From: Treponema sp.
Lineage (GTDB): Bacteria; Spirochaetota; Spirochaetia; Treponematales; Breznakiellaceae
DNA length: 34,211 nucleotides
Assembly (NCBI GenBank): GCA_012517385.1
Contig: JAAYUZ010000070.1
Span: 1-34,211, forward strand
Direction: 5' to 3'
The notes under the pieces: model-generated
What the model was told of the DNA's origin: nothing
What the model saw: only the letters and a program-made list of their open reading frames with translations
The model's database searches: none
Program-made: the position numbers and the translations under genes
In this document: positions 1-7,580 of the stretch, in pieces
How the letters are laid out: each line of letters starts with the position of its first letter
Position numbering within the stretch: the stretch's first letter is position 1

Positions 1-46
1 CAACGGTTTTCAAGACCGCCTCCTTCAACCGCTCGGACACCGCTCC
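1..46 (-). tRNA. tRNA-Ser (anticodon UGA), 3' part outside window
   Basis: Read on the minus strand, the first 46 bases start with the acceptor strand GGAGCGG, run through a D-arm with the GCGGTTGAAG stretch, and form an anticodon stem GCGGT/ACCGT around the loop CTTGAAA, giving anticodon TGA (UGA). The variable arm, T-arm and 3' acceptor strand lie beyond the left edge of the window. The identification rests on the stem pairing, the class II serine-like D-arm and the anticodon. A promoter-like TTGACA element sits just upstream, so this appears to be an intact gene cut only by the window border. Confidence 0.9.
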
Positions 47-59
47 AGAAAGGTGCTTA

Positions 60-89
60 ACAATAGCGTAAATTAGGAAGGGCTGTCAA
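60..89 (-). promoter_or_regulatory. Promoter of tRNA-Ser
   Basis: On the minus strand a perfect -35 TTGACA (84-89) is followed after 18 bp by TATTGT (60-65), a 4/6 match to the -10 consensus. The -10 ends 13 nt before the mature 5' end of the tRNA, a normal distance for a short tRNA leader. Confidence 0.6.
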
Positions 90-228
90 GAGGTGGGAAA
101 ATACAAGTGTATATGCAGTAATTTTACTATTCTATACTATATATAAAAATATCTTGTAAATGTAAAAATACTGCCAGGGGTTTTTGTATAAACCTCGATT
201 CTAAGCCCATTTGGGGATTCATTATTTA

Positions 229-256
229 TTGTGTATTCTGGTTTTAGTGATATAAT
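229..256 (+). promoter_or_regulatory. Promoter of the small lipoprotein gene
   Basis: A perfect TATAAT (251-256) has only a weak -35 (TTGTGT, 229-234, 16-bp spacer). The predicted start lies near 263, almost on top of the GGAGG Shine-Dalgarno at 264-268, so the leader would be very short. Confidence 0.4.
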
Positions 257-274
257 CTCTGATGGAGGATCAAT

Positions 275-628
275 ATGAAGAGATATATTTCCGCTATATT
301 GCTTCTCGGGGTTGTATTGCTTCTGACACAGTGCAGTATTTTCACTAAAACACTCTATTATCGGGTAGATGGTAGTTCATCCAGTATCGTTGTCCTGTAT
401 CAGGCAAAGGATACCGGCTTAAGCGAAGTGACTGCGCAGGCCCCCTGGAGCTCAGGAGATATTATTCTTTGGTCCAATGAGACACCCTTTGTCGCCTTTA
501 TACAGGTGCAGAATAATGATTCGGTGAATACGGTTACTGTTTACATTACCGAAGATGAAGAAAACGCAATTACTCCCTTCCAGGTTGGACCCGGACAAAC
601 TGGTACAGGCTATGTAATTATTTACTAG
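275..628 (+). CDS. Small hypothetical lipoprotein
   Basis: The 117-residue product begins with a lipoprotein signal: Lys-Arg, a hydrophobic core (residues 5-17) and a lipobox-like LLTQC with Cys20 as the likely lipidated residue. The mature part (about 97 residues) is Ser/Thr/Val-rich and predicted mostly beta, with no family I recognise. It would be exported and anchored to a membrane by the Cys20 lipid. The start is supported by GGAGG at 264-268, 6 nt before the ATG. It stands alone on the plus strand between the tRNA and a minus-strand gene. The signal peptide and lipobox are seen directly; function is unknown. Confidence 0.75.
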   Translation: MKRYISAILLLGVVLLLTQCSIFTKTLYYRVDGSSSSIVVLYQAKDTGLSEVTAQAPWSSGDIILWSNETPFVAFIQVQNNDSVNTVTVYITEDEENAITPFQVGPGQTGTGYVIIY

Positions 629-772
629 CTTTAAGTGCTTTATGGTTCTGCTACCGCTCCGGTTATCGTAGGGTTGCACCTTCAGAAAGAACATCTTTCC
701 GAGAGGTTATATGTTTTTCTTATCCTGGAGTGGCTGTTTAAACAAAGCGTAAAATACTTTGATGTTTATAGA

Positions 773-1759
773 TTAATTAATTCTCCCGGAGAAAAAATCA
801 TCAATATGCTTTTTTGCATCATCCTCTGCATTAGTCTTCTGTAACTTATTAGCATAATAGGTTGAGTAGCATTCATTCCATCTTTTAATTATTGGGGTAA
901 TGTTAAATGCATTCAGATAAGAGTTCATTGATGACTTAGTAAAAGTCTCGTTAATGTAAAAATCAACTTTTGAATTAGAATGTACAATATAACCAATAAT
1001 ATATAGAGATGCTATATCACCCGTGTATTGAGCGTTTATGACATAGTCAATTTGTGATTCATCCTTTTTAATTCTAATATGAATATCTTTATCCTTTTCG
1101 ATGATAAATCCGATATAATCTTTATTTAGATCAATAGATTCAATTATAGATAGTTCGGATAGATAGTTGTTAATTACAAAACTGTTAGTTTTATAGAAAT
1201 ATTCTTCGTTTTTATGATTGACACCTCGAATCATTTCTTTAAATGTTTTAAAGCGAATTGAATCAAATTCCTGATTATATTTGTTTACAGTTTCTTTAAG
1301 TTTTTTTTCCAATTCTTTGTTTTTTTCACGGTCGACTTCATCGATATATAATTTTTTATAACTTAATAACCGATTTATTTTATCTACCGATAGATAAATA
1401 TCATTCTTGTTATCGGTCAGCAACTCGATAGCTTCCTTAACAGAATAGTACTTTTTTTCTTCAAGTTTTAAACGTTTTTCAAAAATATCAATTTCCTTAG
1501 AAATTGAAGTATTTATTGGTTTTGCTAAAAGATCAATCAGATTGTAAATATCGTTAATGTTAAAAGAGTTAATATTCTTACTAAGTATCTTTTCAATCAT
1601 GCCATTTATATCGATAGCTAATGATTCTGCAGTATTAAAAGCATCAATTTTATCTTTTAAGGTTAAGGTCACACTCTGTTGTATATGTGCAAGACAGACA
1701 ATATATTCATTTATATAAGAATCTAAATCCATTATTGTTTTATTAAATAAAACCGGCAT
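773..1759 (-). CDS. Hypothetical coiled-coil protein in AT-rich insert
   Basis: The 328-residue product is Lys/Glu/Asn/Ile-rich. A charged helical stretch of roughly 100 residues in the middle (the KNKELEKKLKETVNKYNQEF region) looks like a coiled coil, followed by a more beta-like C-terminal half (KDYIGFIIEKDKDIHIRIKK). No signal peptide or membrane segment is visible, so it is probably cytoplasmic. I do not recognise a family. The reading frame is open upstream to a TTG at 1804, but the ATG at 1759 is preferred: AGAGGAG sits 7 nt upstream, and the 1804 TTG falls inside the -35 element. The gene is far more AT-rich than its surroundings and is divergent from the hydrolase at 1837, which suggests both arrived together. 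Confidence 0.7.
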   Translation of the reverse strand: MPVLFNKTIMDLDSYINEYIVCLAHIQQSVTLTLKDKIDAFNTAESLAIDINGMIEKILSKNINSFNINDIYNLIDLLAKPINTSISKEIDIFEKRLKLEEKKYYSVKEAIELLTDNKNDIYLSVDKINRLLSYKKLYIDEVDREKNKELEKKLKETVNKYNQEFDSIRFKTFKEMIRGVNHKNEEYFYKTNSFVINNYLSELSIIESIDLNKDYIGFIIEKDKDIHIRIKKDESQIDYVINAQYTGDIASLYIIGYIVHSNSKVDFYINETFTKSSMNSYLNAFNITPIIKRWNECYSTYYANKLQKTNAEDDAKKHIDDFFSGRIN

Positions 1760-1775
1760 ATTCACTCCTCTCTGT

Positions 1776-1804
1776 ATAGTACCATGAGAGTTGAGTTTTT
1801 TCAA
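1776..1804 (-). promoter_or_regulatory. Promoter of the coiled-coil gene
   Basis: TTGAAA (1799-1804) and TACTAT (1776-1781) on the minus strand are separated by exactly 17 bp, 5/6 matches at both boxes. The predicted start near 1769 leaves about 10 nt before the ATG at 1759. It overlaps the divergent promoter on the other strand. Confidence 0.6.
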
Positions 1805-1820
1805 TTATTTATAATATAAT
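1791..1820 (+). promoter_or_regulatory. Promoter of the MBL-fold gene
   Basis: TTGAGT (1791-1796), an 18-bp spacer and a perfect TATAAT (1815-1820) point toward the hydrolase gene. Its -35 region overlaps the -35 region of the opposing promoter, so polymerase binding to the two should be mutually exclusive or jointly regulated. Confidence 0.55.
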
Positions 1821-1836
1821 GCCATTAAGAACATAA

Positions 1837-2451
1837 ATGCCCTTTAATCCTGGATACTTCATGATTTATTCATTTCGATATCATCATACAAATTGTTTCT
1901 TTATCAGCAATCATAATGAAACTGAATATATGGCTTTTGATTGTGGATGGCCCTGTACCTATCATGAATATTTAAAAAAAACAAAAGAAATAGGAATAAG
2001 TATAGATAAGGTGCATTATGTAATCGTTTCTCATTTTCATCTTGATCATGCTGGGCTTTTTGGTCAGTTTCAAGAGGAGAATGTAACATGTATAGCTTTT
2101 GATATCCAATTGCCGTTTATTGATACAATGGAGCATACAATTAAAAAAAATATTGAATACATGTCTTATAAACAAATAAATAAGAATAACCTAATAACGT
2201 ATACTATTTATGACTTTAATACATTGTTACTAAAACATGGCTTTCAAGGTCATATAGAATCGCTGAATGCACATTCTGAAGATTCTATCGGTTATTTTTC
2301 TGATGAAAAGGTTGTGTTAATAGGAGACTTGGCTCCGATTAATCAGGTGATGCATGATGATATAAATGGTAATGAAAACTGGGAGCGAATTCTTGCTTTT
2401 GGAGCAACCTTAGCCCTTCCAAGTCATGCTGAGCCAATTGTATTAGTTTGA
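1837..2451 (+). CDS. Metallo-beta-lactamase-fold hydrolase
   Basis: The 204-residue product carries the MBL metal-binding signature HFHLDH inside SHFHLDHAG (about residues 66-74), a later NAHSEDSIGY segment at the usual motif-3 position, GDLAP supplying the bridging Asp, and a C-terminal SHAEP histidine. The order matches single-domain members of the glyoxalase II-like superfamily, which hydrolyse thioesters, lactones or phosphodiesters; the substrate cannot be told. There is no signal peptide, so it is cytoplasmic. ATG 1837 gives the full frame; an in-frame ATG at 1861, preceded by TGGA at 1851-1854, begins right at the first beta strand and is equally plausible. Base composition is strongly AT-rich like the divergent neighbour, indicating acquired DNA. 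Confidence 0.8.
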   Translation: MPFNPGYFMIYSFRYHHTNCFFISNHNETEYMAFDCGWPCTYHEYLKKTKEIGISIDKVHYVIVSHFHLDHAGLFGQFQEENVTCIAFDIQLPFIDTMEHTIKKNIEYMSYKQINKNNLITYTIYDFNTLLLKHGFQGHIESLNAHSEDSIGYFSDEKVVLIGDLAPINQVMHDDINGNENWERILAFGATLALPSHAEPIVLV

Positions 2452-2476
2452 CGGATATAGTTTTGTACATTACAAT
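2448..2476 (+). promoter_or_regulatory. Promoter of the PHP gene
   Basis: TTGACG (2448-2453), a 17-bp spacer and TACAAT (2471-2476), each 5/6 to consensus. The -35 box includes the stop codon of the upstream hydrolase. The predicted start near 2483 gives a leader of about 100 nt before the PHP gene. Confidence 0.5.
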
Positions 2477-2576
2477 GAAAAAATTAAAGCCGGGGTGGTA
2501 TGCGAAAATGGGAAATTGGGATGATCCTCTGAACCATAATGGTACCCGCTTTGTTCATGGCCAGTTTAGCGGATAA
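2475..2576 (+). CDS. Possible 33-residue ORF ahead of the PHP gene
   Basis: An open frame of 33 codons runs from ATG 2475 to TAA 2576 and ends 8 nt before the PHP start. It is rich in Gly, Asn, Trp and His (GNWDDPLNHNGTRF). No Shine-Dalgarno precedes ATG 2475, and the predicted promoter would start transcription after it; the internal ATG 2508 (22 residues) follows a GGGGTGG stretch by about 10 nt. Base composition returns here to that of the main chromosome. It could be a leader peptide, a real small protein, or the 3' remnant of a gene broken when the AT-rich insert arrived. Confidence 0.25.
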   Translation: MKKLKPGWYAKMGNWDDPLNHNGTRFVHGQFSG

Positions 2577-2584
2577 GCAGTAGC

Positions 2585-3472
2585 ATGAAAGCAAACCTGC
2601 ATATACACTCCCGTATCTCCGATGGTACCGAATGGCCCGCTGAAATTGCCCAGCGCGCCTACCGTGCCGGCCTTGAGTGGGTTTCCCTTACTGACCATGA
2701 TACTCTGGGAGGTATAGAGGAATTTCAGCGGGCTGCCTCCGCTTTAGGCCTTAAAAGTACCCCCGCTGTGGAAATTGACTGTACTGCCACCGCTATTGGA
2801 TACCGGAGTGAACTCCTTGCCTATTTTCCCCGGGGCCGCTATGAACACACCGCCCGCTTCCTTATGGAAGTGCAGAAGCAGCGGCTTGCATATATCCGCG
2901 CCTCTATTCATAGGGCCCAGCGGCATTTTGTAAAGGCCCAGCTTTCCTTTGATGAGCTTTTAGATCATAAGCGCCGGGGAAGGCCGGAACTTCCAGCGGA
3001 AGCATTTTCATTTAACAAGGTGGATCTCTACCAGTACTTTAAAGCCCGGGGGCTCCTCTCTCAGGATATTACCTACCGGGCCTTTAAAAAAGCTTACCTG
3101 GAAACGGGACTTCTTGCGGGCCCTTCCTGCGAAAAGCCAGGCTGCGCGGAGCTTATCAGGATAGTCCATGCTGATGAAGGCCTCGTGGTGCTTCCCCATA
3201 TTGGACACGAGTTTGACGATTCCGCTGGGGTGCTGTTACGGGAACAGCGGCGGTTCAAAGCTATGCTTACCTATTTTACAGATCTTGGGCTTGATGGCAT
3301 TGAACTCTATTGGTACCGGAATGGAGATACGGAAGACATTAACAAAATAGTTGCCGCAGAAGCAAAAAAACAGAAGCTCATGATAACCTATGGTTCGGAC
3401 TGTCATGGTCCCGGTTCTGGTAAGGAAACCCTCGGCCTGTTCTGGGGAGATTTTAAGGGGTTTGAAACGTAG
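2585..3472 (+). CDS. PHP-domain phosphoesterase (YciV/TrpH-like)
   Basis: The 295-residue product has the four polymerase-and-histidinol-phosphatase motifs: HIH (His6/His8) followed by Asp13, TDHD (36-39), the metal Glu63 in VEID, a later LPHIGHE histidine, and SDCHG near residues 271-275. Length and the insertion between motifs match the YciV/TrpH subfamily, where the E. coli member is reported to trim 5' ends of RNA and hydrolyse 3',5'-nucleotide bisphosphates; assigning that exact activity here is inference. The protein is cytoplasmic and trinuclear-metal dependent by family analogy. No clear Shine-Dalgarno precedes ATG 2585. A hairpin terminator follows it. Confidence 0.85.
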   Translation: MKANLHIHSRISDGTEWPAEIAQRAYRAGLEWVSLTDHDTLGGIEEFQRAASALGLKSTPAVEIDCTATAIGYRSELLAYFPRGRYEHTARFLMEVQKQRLAYIRASIHRAQRHFVKAQLSFDELLDHKRRGRPELPAEAFSFNKVDLYQYFKARGLLSQDITYRAFKKAYLETGLLAGPSCEKPGCAELIRIVHADEGLVVLPHIGHEFDDSAGVLLREQRRFKAMLTYFTDLGLDGIELYWYRNGDTEDINKIVAAEAKKQKLMITYGSDCHGPGSGKETLGLFWGDFKGFET

Positions 3473-3487
3473 GGTCCTTATAACAAT

Positions 3488-3524
3488 GCCCGACCAGTAT
3501 CGTCTGGCCGGGCTTAATTATTTT
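3488..3524 (+). terminator. Terminator after the PHP gene
   Basis: GCCCGACCAG (3488-3497), six-base loop, CTGGCCGGGC (3504-3513) form a 10-bp stem with one mismatch, followed by TTAATTATTTT. The T-rich tail lies on the plus side, so it mainly ends the PHP transcript; it also lies between the convergent PHP and ABC operons. Confidence 0.6.
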
Positions 3525-3565
3525 ATGTGTCCCAAATCAGCAGAAACCGCTTGGGTAACATCAAT

Positions 3566-4441
3566 CTACTCTTTCCCCGATGAATATACTGAAGATCCGC
3601 CAACAAAGTATTTTGAGAGGGTGAGGAACATGATGATGACTGGAATGCTTGCAATGAGAGCTGCGGCCATCATGGCTCCCTCATCGGAGAGTTTTTCCTC
3701 TGCAAAACTCACAATATAGGTGGGAATTGTTTTGAATTTCTTATCCTGGGCAATCATCAGGGGCCACATAAGGTTGTCCCATTGCTGGCGGAATGTTAAG
3801 ATTGCGAGACTCGCTATGGCTGGACCTGAGTTTACGAATACAATACTTCGGAAAATCTTAGGCTCTGAACAGCCGTCTATTCGGGCTGCGTCCATGATAT
3901 CCTTTGGGAAGGTTTGCAGGTATTGTCTCATCAGGAAAACCCCAAAGGCGTTCATCATAAAGGGGACGATGAGCCCCTGGTAACTGTTCTGCATGCCGAG
4001 CTTTAAGGCTACCATGTACATGGGTACCATGATGGTTTCAAAGGGGATCATCATGGTCATCATGATTCCCATAAACACAATATGTTTCCCCTTAAAATTG
4101 AATTTAGCCAGACTATAGCCTGTAATCGATGAGAGAATGACTGTGGTAAATGCTACAGTAACAGAAACAAAGAGAGAATTGAGTATATTTCTAATATAAA
4201 CAAAGCTTCCATCATTACCTGCTAAGGCCCGGTAAAAATTATTCCAGGCAATTCGAGAAGGTATCCACCGATAGGGCATATGGGTGATTTCTGAAGAAGG
4301 CATGAATGATGCGGTAACCATGAATACCAGGGGTACAAGAATGATAACCGCAAAAAGCAGGAGCAGAATACGGATTATAATATCTATGCCAAGGGAAAAT
4401 TGTAATTTAGAAGCACCAGGGCTGATTGCTTTACTCATCAT
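3566..4441 (-). CDS. ABC sugar permease, MalG type
   Basis: The 291-residue inner-membrane protein has about six membrane helices and the binding-protein-dependent transport EAA loop at residues 184-203 (DAARIDGCSEPKIF), which docks onto the ATPase. Family features (short N-terminus, first helix near 20-45) match the CUT1 MalG/UgpE/AraQ class importing di- or oligosaccharides or glycerol derivatives. The start is backed by AAGGAGC 7 nt before ATG 4441. It is the last gene of the uptake operon, 14 nt after the MalF-type gene. No nucleotide-binding subunit is encoded nearby, so it presumably shares an ATPase such as an MsmK/UgpC-type protein encoded elsewhere (inference). Confidence 0.9.
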   Translation of the reverse strand: MMSKAISPGASKLQFSLGIDIIIRILLLLFAVIILVPLVFMVTASFMPSSEITHMPYRWIPSRIAWNNFYRALAGNDGSFVYIRNILNSLFVSVTVAFTTVILSSITGYSLAKFNFKGKHIVFMGIMMTMMIPFETIMVPMYMVALKLGMQNSYQGLIVPFMMNAFGVFLMRQYLQTFPKDIMDAARIDGCSEPKIFRSIVFVNSGPAIASLAILTFRQQWDNLMWPLMIAQDKKFKTIPTYIVSFAEEKLSDEGAMMAAALIASIPVIIMFLTLSKYFVGGSSVYSSGKE

Positions 4442-4455
4442 GATAACAGCTCCTT

Positions 4456-5376
4456 TTAATAGGTAACATCGTCACTGCGGGAAACCTTTAGCTGAATTAT
4501 GGTGAGTATCAGCATGGTTACAAAGAGGAGGATACTCATGACGCTGGCCCGGCCAACGTTGTAGTCCTTAAGGGCAGTGTTGTAAATATTCAGGGTAATC
4601 ACATTGATGGGCGCTTTTGGAGCACCGCTCTGGGTAAAGAGGAACTGGGTAGAGAAGGTTTTTAAGCACTGGAGCATAGCCACTATCGATACCAGGGCTG
4701 TGGTTGGTTTCAGTAACGGCAGGGTTATTTTAAAGAAGGCCTGGGATCGGCTAGCGCCATCGATAGTAGCGGCCTCATAAATTACCGCGGGAATTTTGGT
4801 AATACCGGTTATGTAGAGAACGGTAAAATACCCGATATATTTCCAAAAATATACAATCATGGTGGATATTTGCACCATTTCGCCGCTGGAAAGCCAGCGC
4901 ATATCCATACCGCTCGTGTTGCGCAGGGTATTCACAAACTGATTGGCAATACCGGTGGGTGTAAATATGAGCATCCAGATAAGGGCTGCTACTGCGGATG
5001 AAAGCACTGCAGGGGAATAGTACAGCAGCTGCCAGAGCCGGAAGTTCCTTCCCTGTAATGTTATAAGAAGGGCAATGACAAGACTTGCAATAACGAGTGG
5101 AATAAAGGTTCCAAGGGTAAAAGTAAGGGTTGCCCGAACAGAATTCCAGAAATCAGAGGATTGGAGCACGAAGATATAATTCTCCAGGCCGATAAATCTC
5201 GGTGGAAGGGGAGAAATCATATTTTTTTTAAAGAAGCTCAGAGTAAAGGCGTTAATAATCGGATAAAATGAAAATATCGAGAAAAATACAATCGCAGGAA
5301 TAACAAAATACCAGCCCCAGCGAGCCTGAACCTGTTCTACACCACGGCGTTTTTTACCTTTTCTTTCTGCATTCAT
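4456..5376 (-). CDS. ABC sugar permease, MalF type
   Basis: The 306-residue inner-membrane permease starts with a basic cytoplasmic tail, then about six helices and the EAA motif at residues 201-220 (EAATIDGASRSQAFFKI). It lacks the long N-terminal extension of enterobacterial MalF, as is usual for the UgpA/LacF-like CUT1 permeases. It pairs with the downstream MalG-type permease to form the channel. GGAGG stands 8 nt before ATG 5376. A strong hairpin lies between it and the upstream binding-protein gene, which likely lowers its expression relative to the binding protein. Confidence 0.9.
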   Translation of the reverse strand: MNAERKGKKRRGVEQVQARWGWYFVIPAIVFFSIFSFYPIINAFTLSFFKKNMISPLPPRFIGLENYIFVLQSSDFWNSVRATLTFTLGTFIPLVIASLVIALLITLQGRNFRLWQLLYYSPAVLSSAVAALIWMLIFTPTGIANQFVNTLRNTSGMDMRWLSSGEMVQISTMIVYFWKYIGYFTVLYITGITKIPAVIYEAATIDGASRSQAFFKITLPLLKPTTALVSIVAMLQCLKTFSTQFLFTQSGAPKAPINVITLNIYNTALKDYNVGRASVMSILLFVTMLILTIIQLKVSRSDDVTY

Positions 5377-5394
5377 GGGCTGTACCTCCAGTAT

Positions 5395-5420
5395 AAAACT
5401 GGCGGGCCTGAGCCCGCCAG
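5395..5420 (-). terminator. Intercistronic attenuating terminator between SBP and permeases
   Basis: CTGGCGGGC and GCCCGCCAG (5399-5407 and 5412-5420) make a perfect 9-bp GC-rich stem with a 4-nt loop. On the minus strand it is followed by TTTTATA. It lies between the binding-protein stop and the permease Shine-Dalgarno, the classic place for a partial terminator or 3'-stabilising hairpin that makes binding protein more abundant than permeases. Confidence 0.7.
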
Positions 5421-5432
5421 CGGCTTTAAGAA

Positions 5433-6764
5433 TTATCTGTTTTCGTCCACCAGAGCCTGAACATCCTTTTTCAGTTTTGCAACCGCGTCAGCGGGGGCAA
5501 CCTTATTCATCATAACGTTTTCGATGGCTTCCTTAATAAGCTCATTTACCCGCCAGCTGAAAGATGAGTGGTAGACCACATGGGCCCGCTTAAGATCGTT
5601 ATAGAACACATTGCTGTAGGGCATGCTCTTAAACACTTCACCTTCGAATACCTTTTTGGTGGGCTGGGTCAGGGCGACCTTTTCCAGGTACATATCGCCA
5701 TGGCTCAACATATATGCTACAAATTTCCAGGCCTCTACCTGCTCATTTTCAGGAATCTGGGAGTTAACCATGTAGTATTGGAAGTAATAGGTATTGGCAA
5801 TATCCTTGCCGCCCTTAAATACGGGATAGGGAATTACCATCCAGTCCTTGCTGTTATAAAAATCTGGATTGCTGGTTTTCATCCGGGCTTCCTGATACAG
5901 ACCGGAGAGGTGCATGGCAATTTCATCCTTATTGTTATCGAACACCTTCCGTGCAACAGGATAGGTTGGACCGCCCAGGTTTTTACCGTTGGGTCCCCAA
6001 TCTTGCATGAACTGCAGGGCCTTTATCCATGCCTGGGTGTTTACTATTGCTTCTTTTCCATCATCACTGACTACTTTACCGCCAAGCTGCTCTACCATCG
6101 GCACCCAGGAAATGAGATAATCTCCATAGCGGAAATCGAAGCCCCGGCGGGTAATGATATCCCCATTCCGTTTAACAATCTTTTCGGAAACGGCCATGAC
6201 GTCTTCCCATGTCTTGGGGTAATCCTTGTCGGGATCGAGCCCTGCATCACGGAATATTTTCTTGTTCAGATAGATGCAGAAGTTGACCATTTCCAGGGGT
6301 AAGCCATAGATCTTCCCCTTTTTCCCAAAGAGTTTGCCATCCTTGTCGGTAACGGGGTCGAGCATGCCCGGGAGGTATGTATCGATAAGGGCCTGCTCAT
6401 TCTTAAAGCCCAGGGCCTGCACAGGGATAGGAGCTACGAGTCCTGCTGTGTAGAGTGGATAGGCTTTCTGCAATTCCAGGTTCCAGATGCTGGGTGCATT
6501 TTTAGCAGCATAGGCAGATGAAATAAGGTCCTGAATCTTTGTTGAGGGGAAGACTGAATATTTAATGGTAACATGGGGATTCTGGGCCATATATTCTGCG
6601 GCGAACTGTTCTTCCATCTTTTGCCGATTGGGATCTTCATGGGTCCAGAGTGTCAGTGTTACGGGTTTTTTTTCTGCACTGGCGGCAGAATCCTGGGAGC
6701 CATTGGCAAAGAGGGGTGCTGACAGGGCAGCCACTGCCAATACAAGGCCAAGTAATTTCTTCAT
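5433..6764 (-). CDS. ABC sugar-binding protein (extracellular solute-binding family 1)
   Basis: The 443-residue product has a Sec signal peptide (MKKLLGLVLAVAALSAPLFA) followed by NGSQDS, the style seen in many treponemal binding proteins; there is no Cys, so it is likely a soluble periplasmic protein rather than a lipoprotein. The mature part has family 1 features, such as LTLWTHEDPNRQKMEEQFAAEY near the N-terminus and a GLPLEMVNFCIYLNKKIF segment, as in maltose/glycerol-3-phosphate-type binding proteins. ATG 6764 is chosen over the frame start at 6776 because GGAGGA precedes it by the right distance. Two permeases follow, and a two-component pair precedes it on the same strand. The ligand is unknown. 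Confidence 0.9.
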   Translation of the reverse strand: MKKLLGLVLAVAALSAPLFANGSQDSAASAEKKPVTLTLWTHEDPNRQKMEEQFAAEYMAQNPHVTIKYSVFPSTKIQDLISSAYAAKNAPSIWNLELQKAYPLYTAGLVAPIPVQALGFKNEQALIDTYLPGMLDPVTDKDGKLFGKKGKIYGLPLEMVNFCIYLNKKIFRDAGLDPDKDYPKTWEDVMAVSEKIVKRNGDIITRRGFDFRYGDYLISWVPMVEQLGGKVVSDDGKEAIVNTQAWIKALQFMQDWGPNGKNLGGPTYPVARKVFDNNKDEIAMHLSGLYQEARMKTSNPDFYNSKDWMVIPYPVFKGGKDIANTYYFQYYMVNSQIPENEQVEAWKFVAYMLSHGDMYLEKVALTQPTKKVFEGEVFKSMPYSNVFYNDLKRAHVVYHSSFSWRVNELIKEAIENVMMNKVAPADAVAKLKKDVQALVDENR

Positions 6765-6787
6765 GGGTTCCTCCATTTTGATAAAAG

Positions 6788-6828
6788 ACTATAAACGTTT
6801 CGGCAGAATGCCGTTCTCCTGCATAGTA
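6788..6828 (-). promoter_or_regulatory. Candidate promoter region of the ABC operon
   Basis: Two -10-like hexamers face the binding-protein gene: TATAGT (6788-6793) and TACTAT (6823-6828). Neither has a convincing -35, as expected of an activator-dependent promoter. If TACTAT is used, the start is near 6816 and the triple repeat at 6866-6901 sits at about -50 to -85, a usual activator position. A small CGGCA/TGCCG hairpin (6801-6813) lies between them. Confidence 0.35.
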
Positions 6829-6865
6829 TGGTAGGCCCAGGATGGACCGTTGAAAAGGCCGGAAA

Positions 6866-6901
6866 GTACCGATTTTGGTACTAATTTTGGTACCGGTTTT
6901 T
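6866..6901 (-). repeat. Three tandem 12-bp repeats upstream of the ABC operon
   Basis: GTACCGATTTTG, GTACTAATTTTG and GTACCGGTTTTT follow each other with exact 12-bp periodicity (GTAC at 6866, 6878, 6890). The last copy runs into the stop codon of the response-regulator gene. The placement, between the regulator gene and the transporter genes, suggests a binding site for that regulator (inference). Confidence 0.7.
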
Positions 6902-7580
6902 AATCCAGAAGGGGTTTTAGTTTTTCGATAAGCTGGCTGCGGTCCTTTGCATCGAGTTTTTTATAGATAGAAGAGACATGATTTTTTACGGTCTGTTCAG
7001 CCAGGAACATAAGGTTAGAAATTTCATGATTATCCAGCCCCTTGGCAAGCAGCATTGCCACTTCCCGCTCCCGATAACTCAGCTCATGGTACCAGTCGGG
7101 CCGGCTTTTCATCAACCTGGGTTTCCCTGATGTCTTCTCACTTCCCTTCGCCAGCATCTGGGCAATCACCTTGGATGCGATGGTCTCAGACATGAGGACC
7201 GTCCCTGAGGCTACTGCATGAATTGCATCCACCAGTTTCTGGGGATCAATGTCCTTTAGGAGGTAGCCGCAAGCTCCTTTTGCAAGGGCTTCATGGACAT
7301 ATTCATCGTCATCGAAGGTGGTGAGCATGATTATTTTACTCTGGGGCTCTAGGTTCCGGATATGTTCCACCGCATGGACCCCGTCGATTTTCGGCATCCG
7401 CACATCCAGAATGACCAGGTCAGGTTTAAGCTCCCTGGTCATACGGATTGCCTCTTCCCCATCATGGGCAATTCCAAGGACGGAAATACCCGGGTCAAGG
7501 GTTTCTATGACCCGTTTCAGGCTTTCTATAAAGAGGACCTGGTCATCGGCCAGCACTAGGCGAATCGGCTTAGTTCCCAT
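6900..7580 (-). CDS. NarL/LuxR-type response regulator
   Basis: The 226-residue cytoplasmic regulator has a receiver domain with the acidic pair in LADDQ, phosphoacceptor Asp59 in VILDVRMP and the conserved Lys in YLLKDID, then a LuxR-type helix-turn-helix in the last 60 residues (LSYREREVAMLLAKGLDNHEI). ATG 7580 is preferred over ATG 7586 because AGGAG lies 9 nt upstream of it but only 3 nt from the other. It overlaps the kinase gene by 11 bp, so the pair is translationally coupled. The gene is directly followed by three 12-bp repeats and the ABC transporter genes, which are its likely targets. Confidence 0.9.
   Translation of the reverse strand: MGTKPIRLVLADDQVLFIESLKRVIETLDPGISVLGIAHDGEEAIRMTRELKPDLVILDVRMPKIDGVHAVEHIRNLEPQSKIIMLTTFDDDEYVHEALAKGACGYLLKDIDPQKLVDAIHAVASGTVLMSETIASKVIAQMLAKGSEKTSGKPRLMKSRPDWYHELSYREREVAMLLAKGLDNHEISNLMFLAEQTVKNHVSSIYKKLDAKDRSQLIEKLKPLLD

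Noticed and set aside
635-844. 69-codon plus-strand frame after the small lipoprotein
   Set aside because: No Shine-Dalgarno, composition changes midway as it enters the AT-rich insert, and it runs antisense into the coiled-coil gene.
5568-6302. Plus-strand frame of 244 codons
   Set aside because: Antisense shadow of the sugar-binding protein gene, whose signal peptide and family features are clear.
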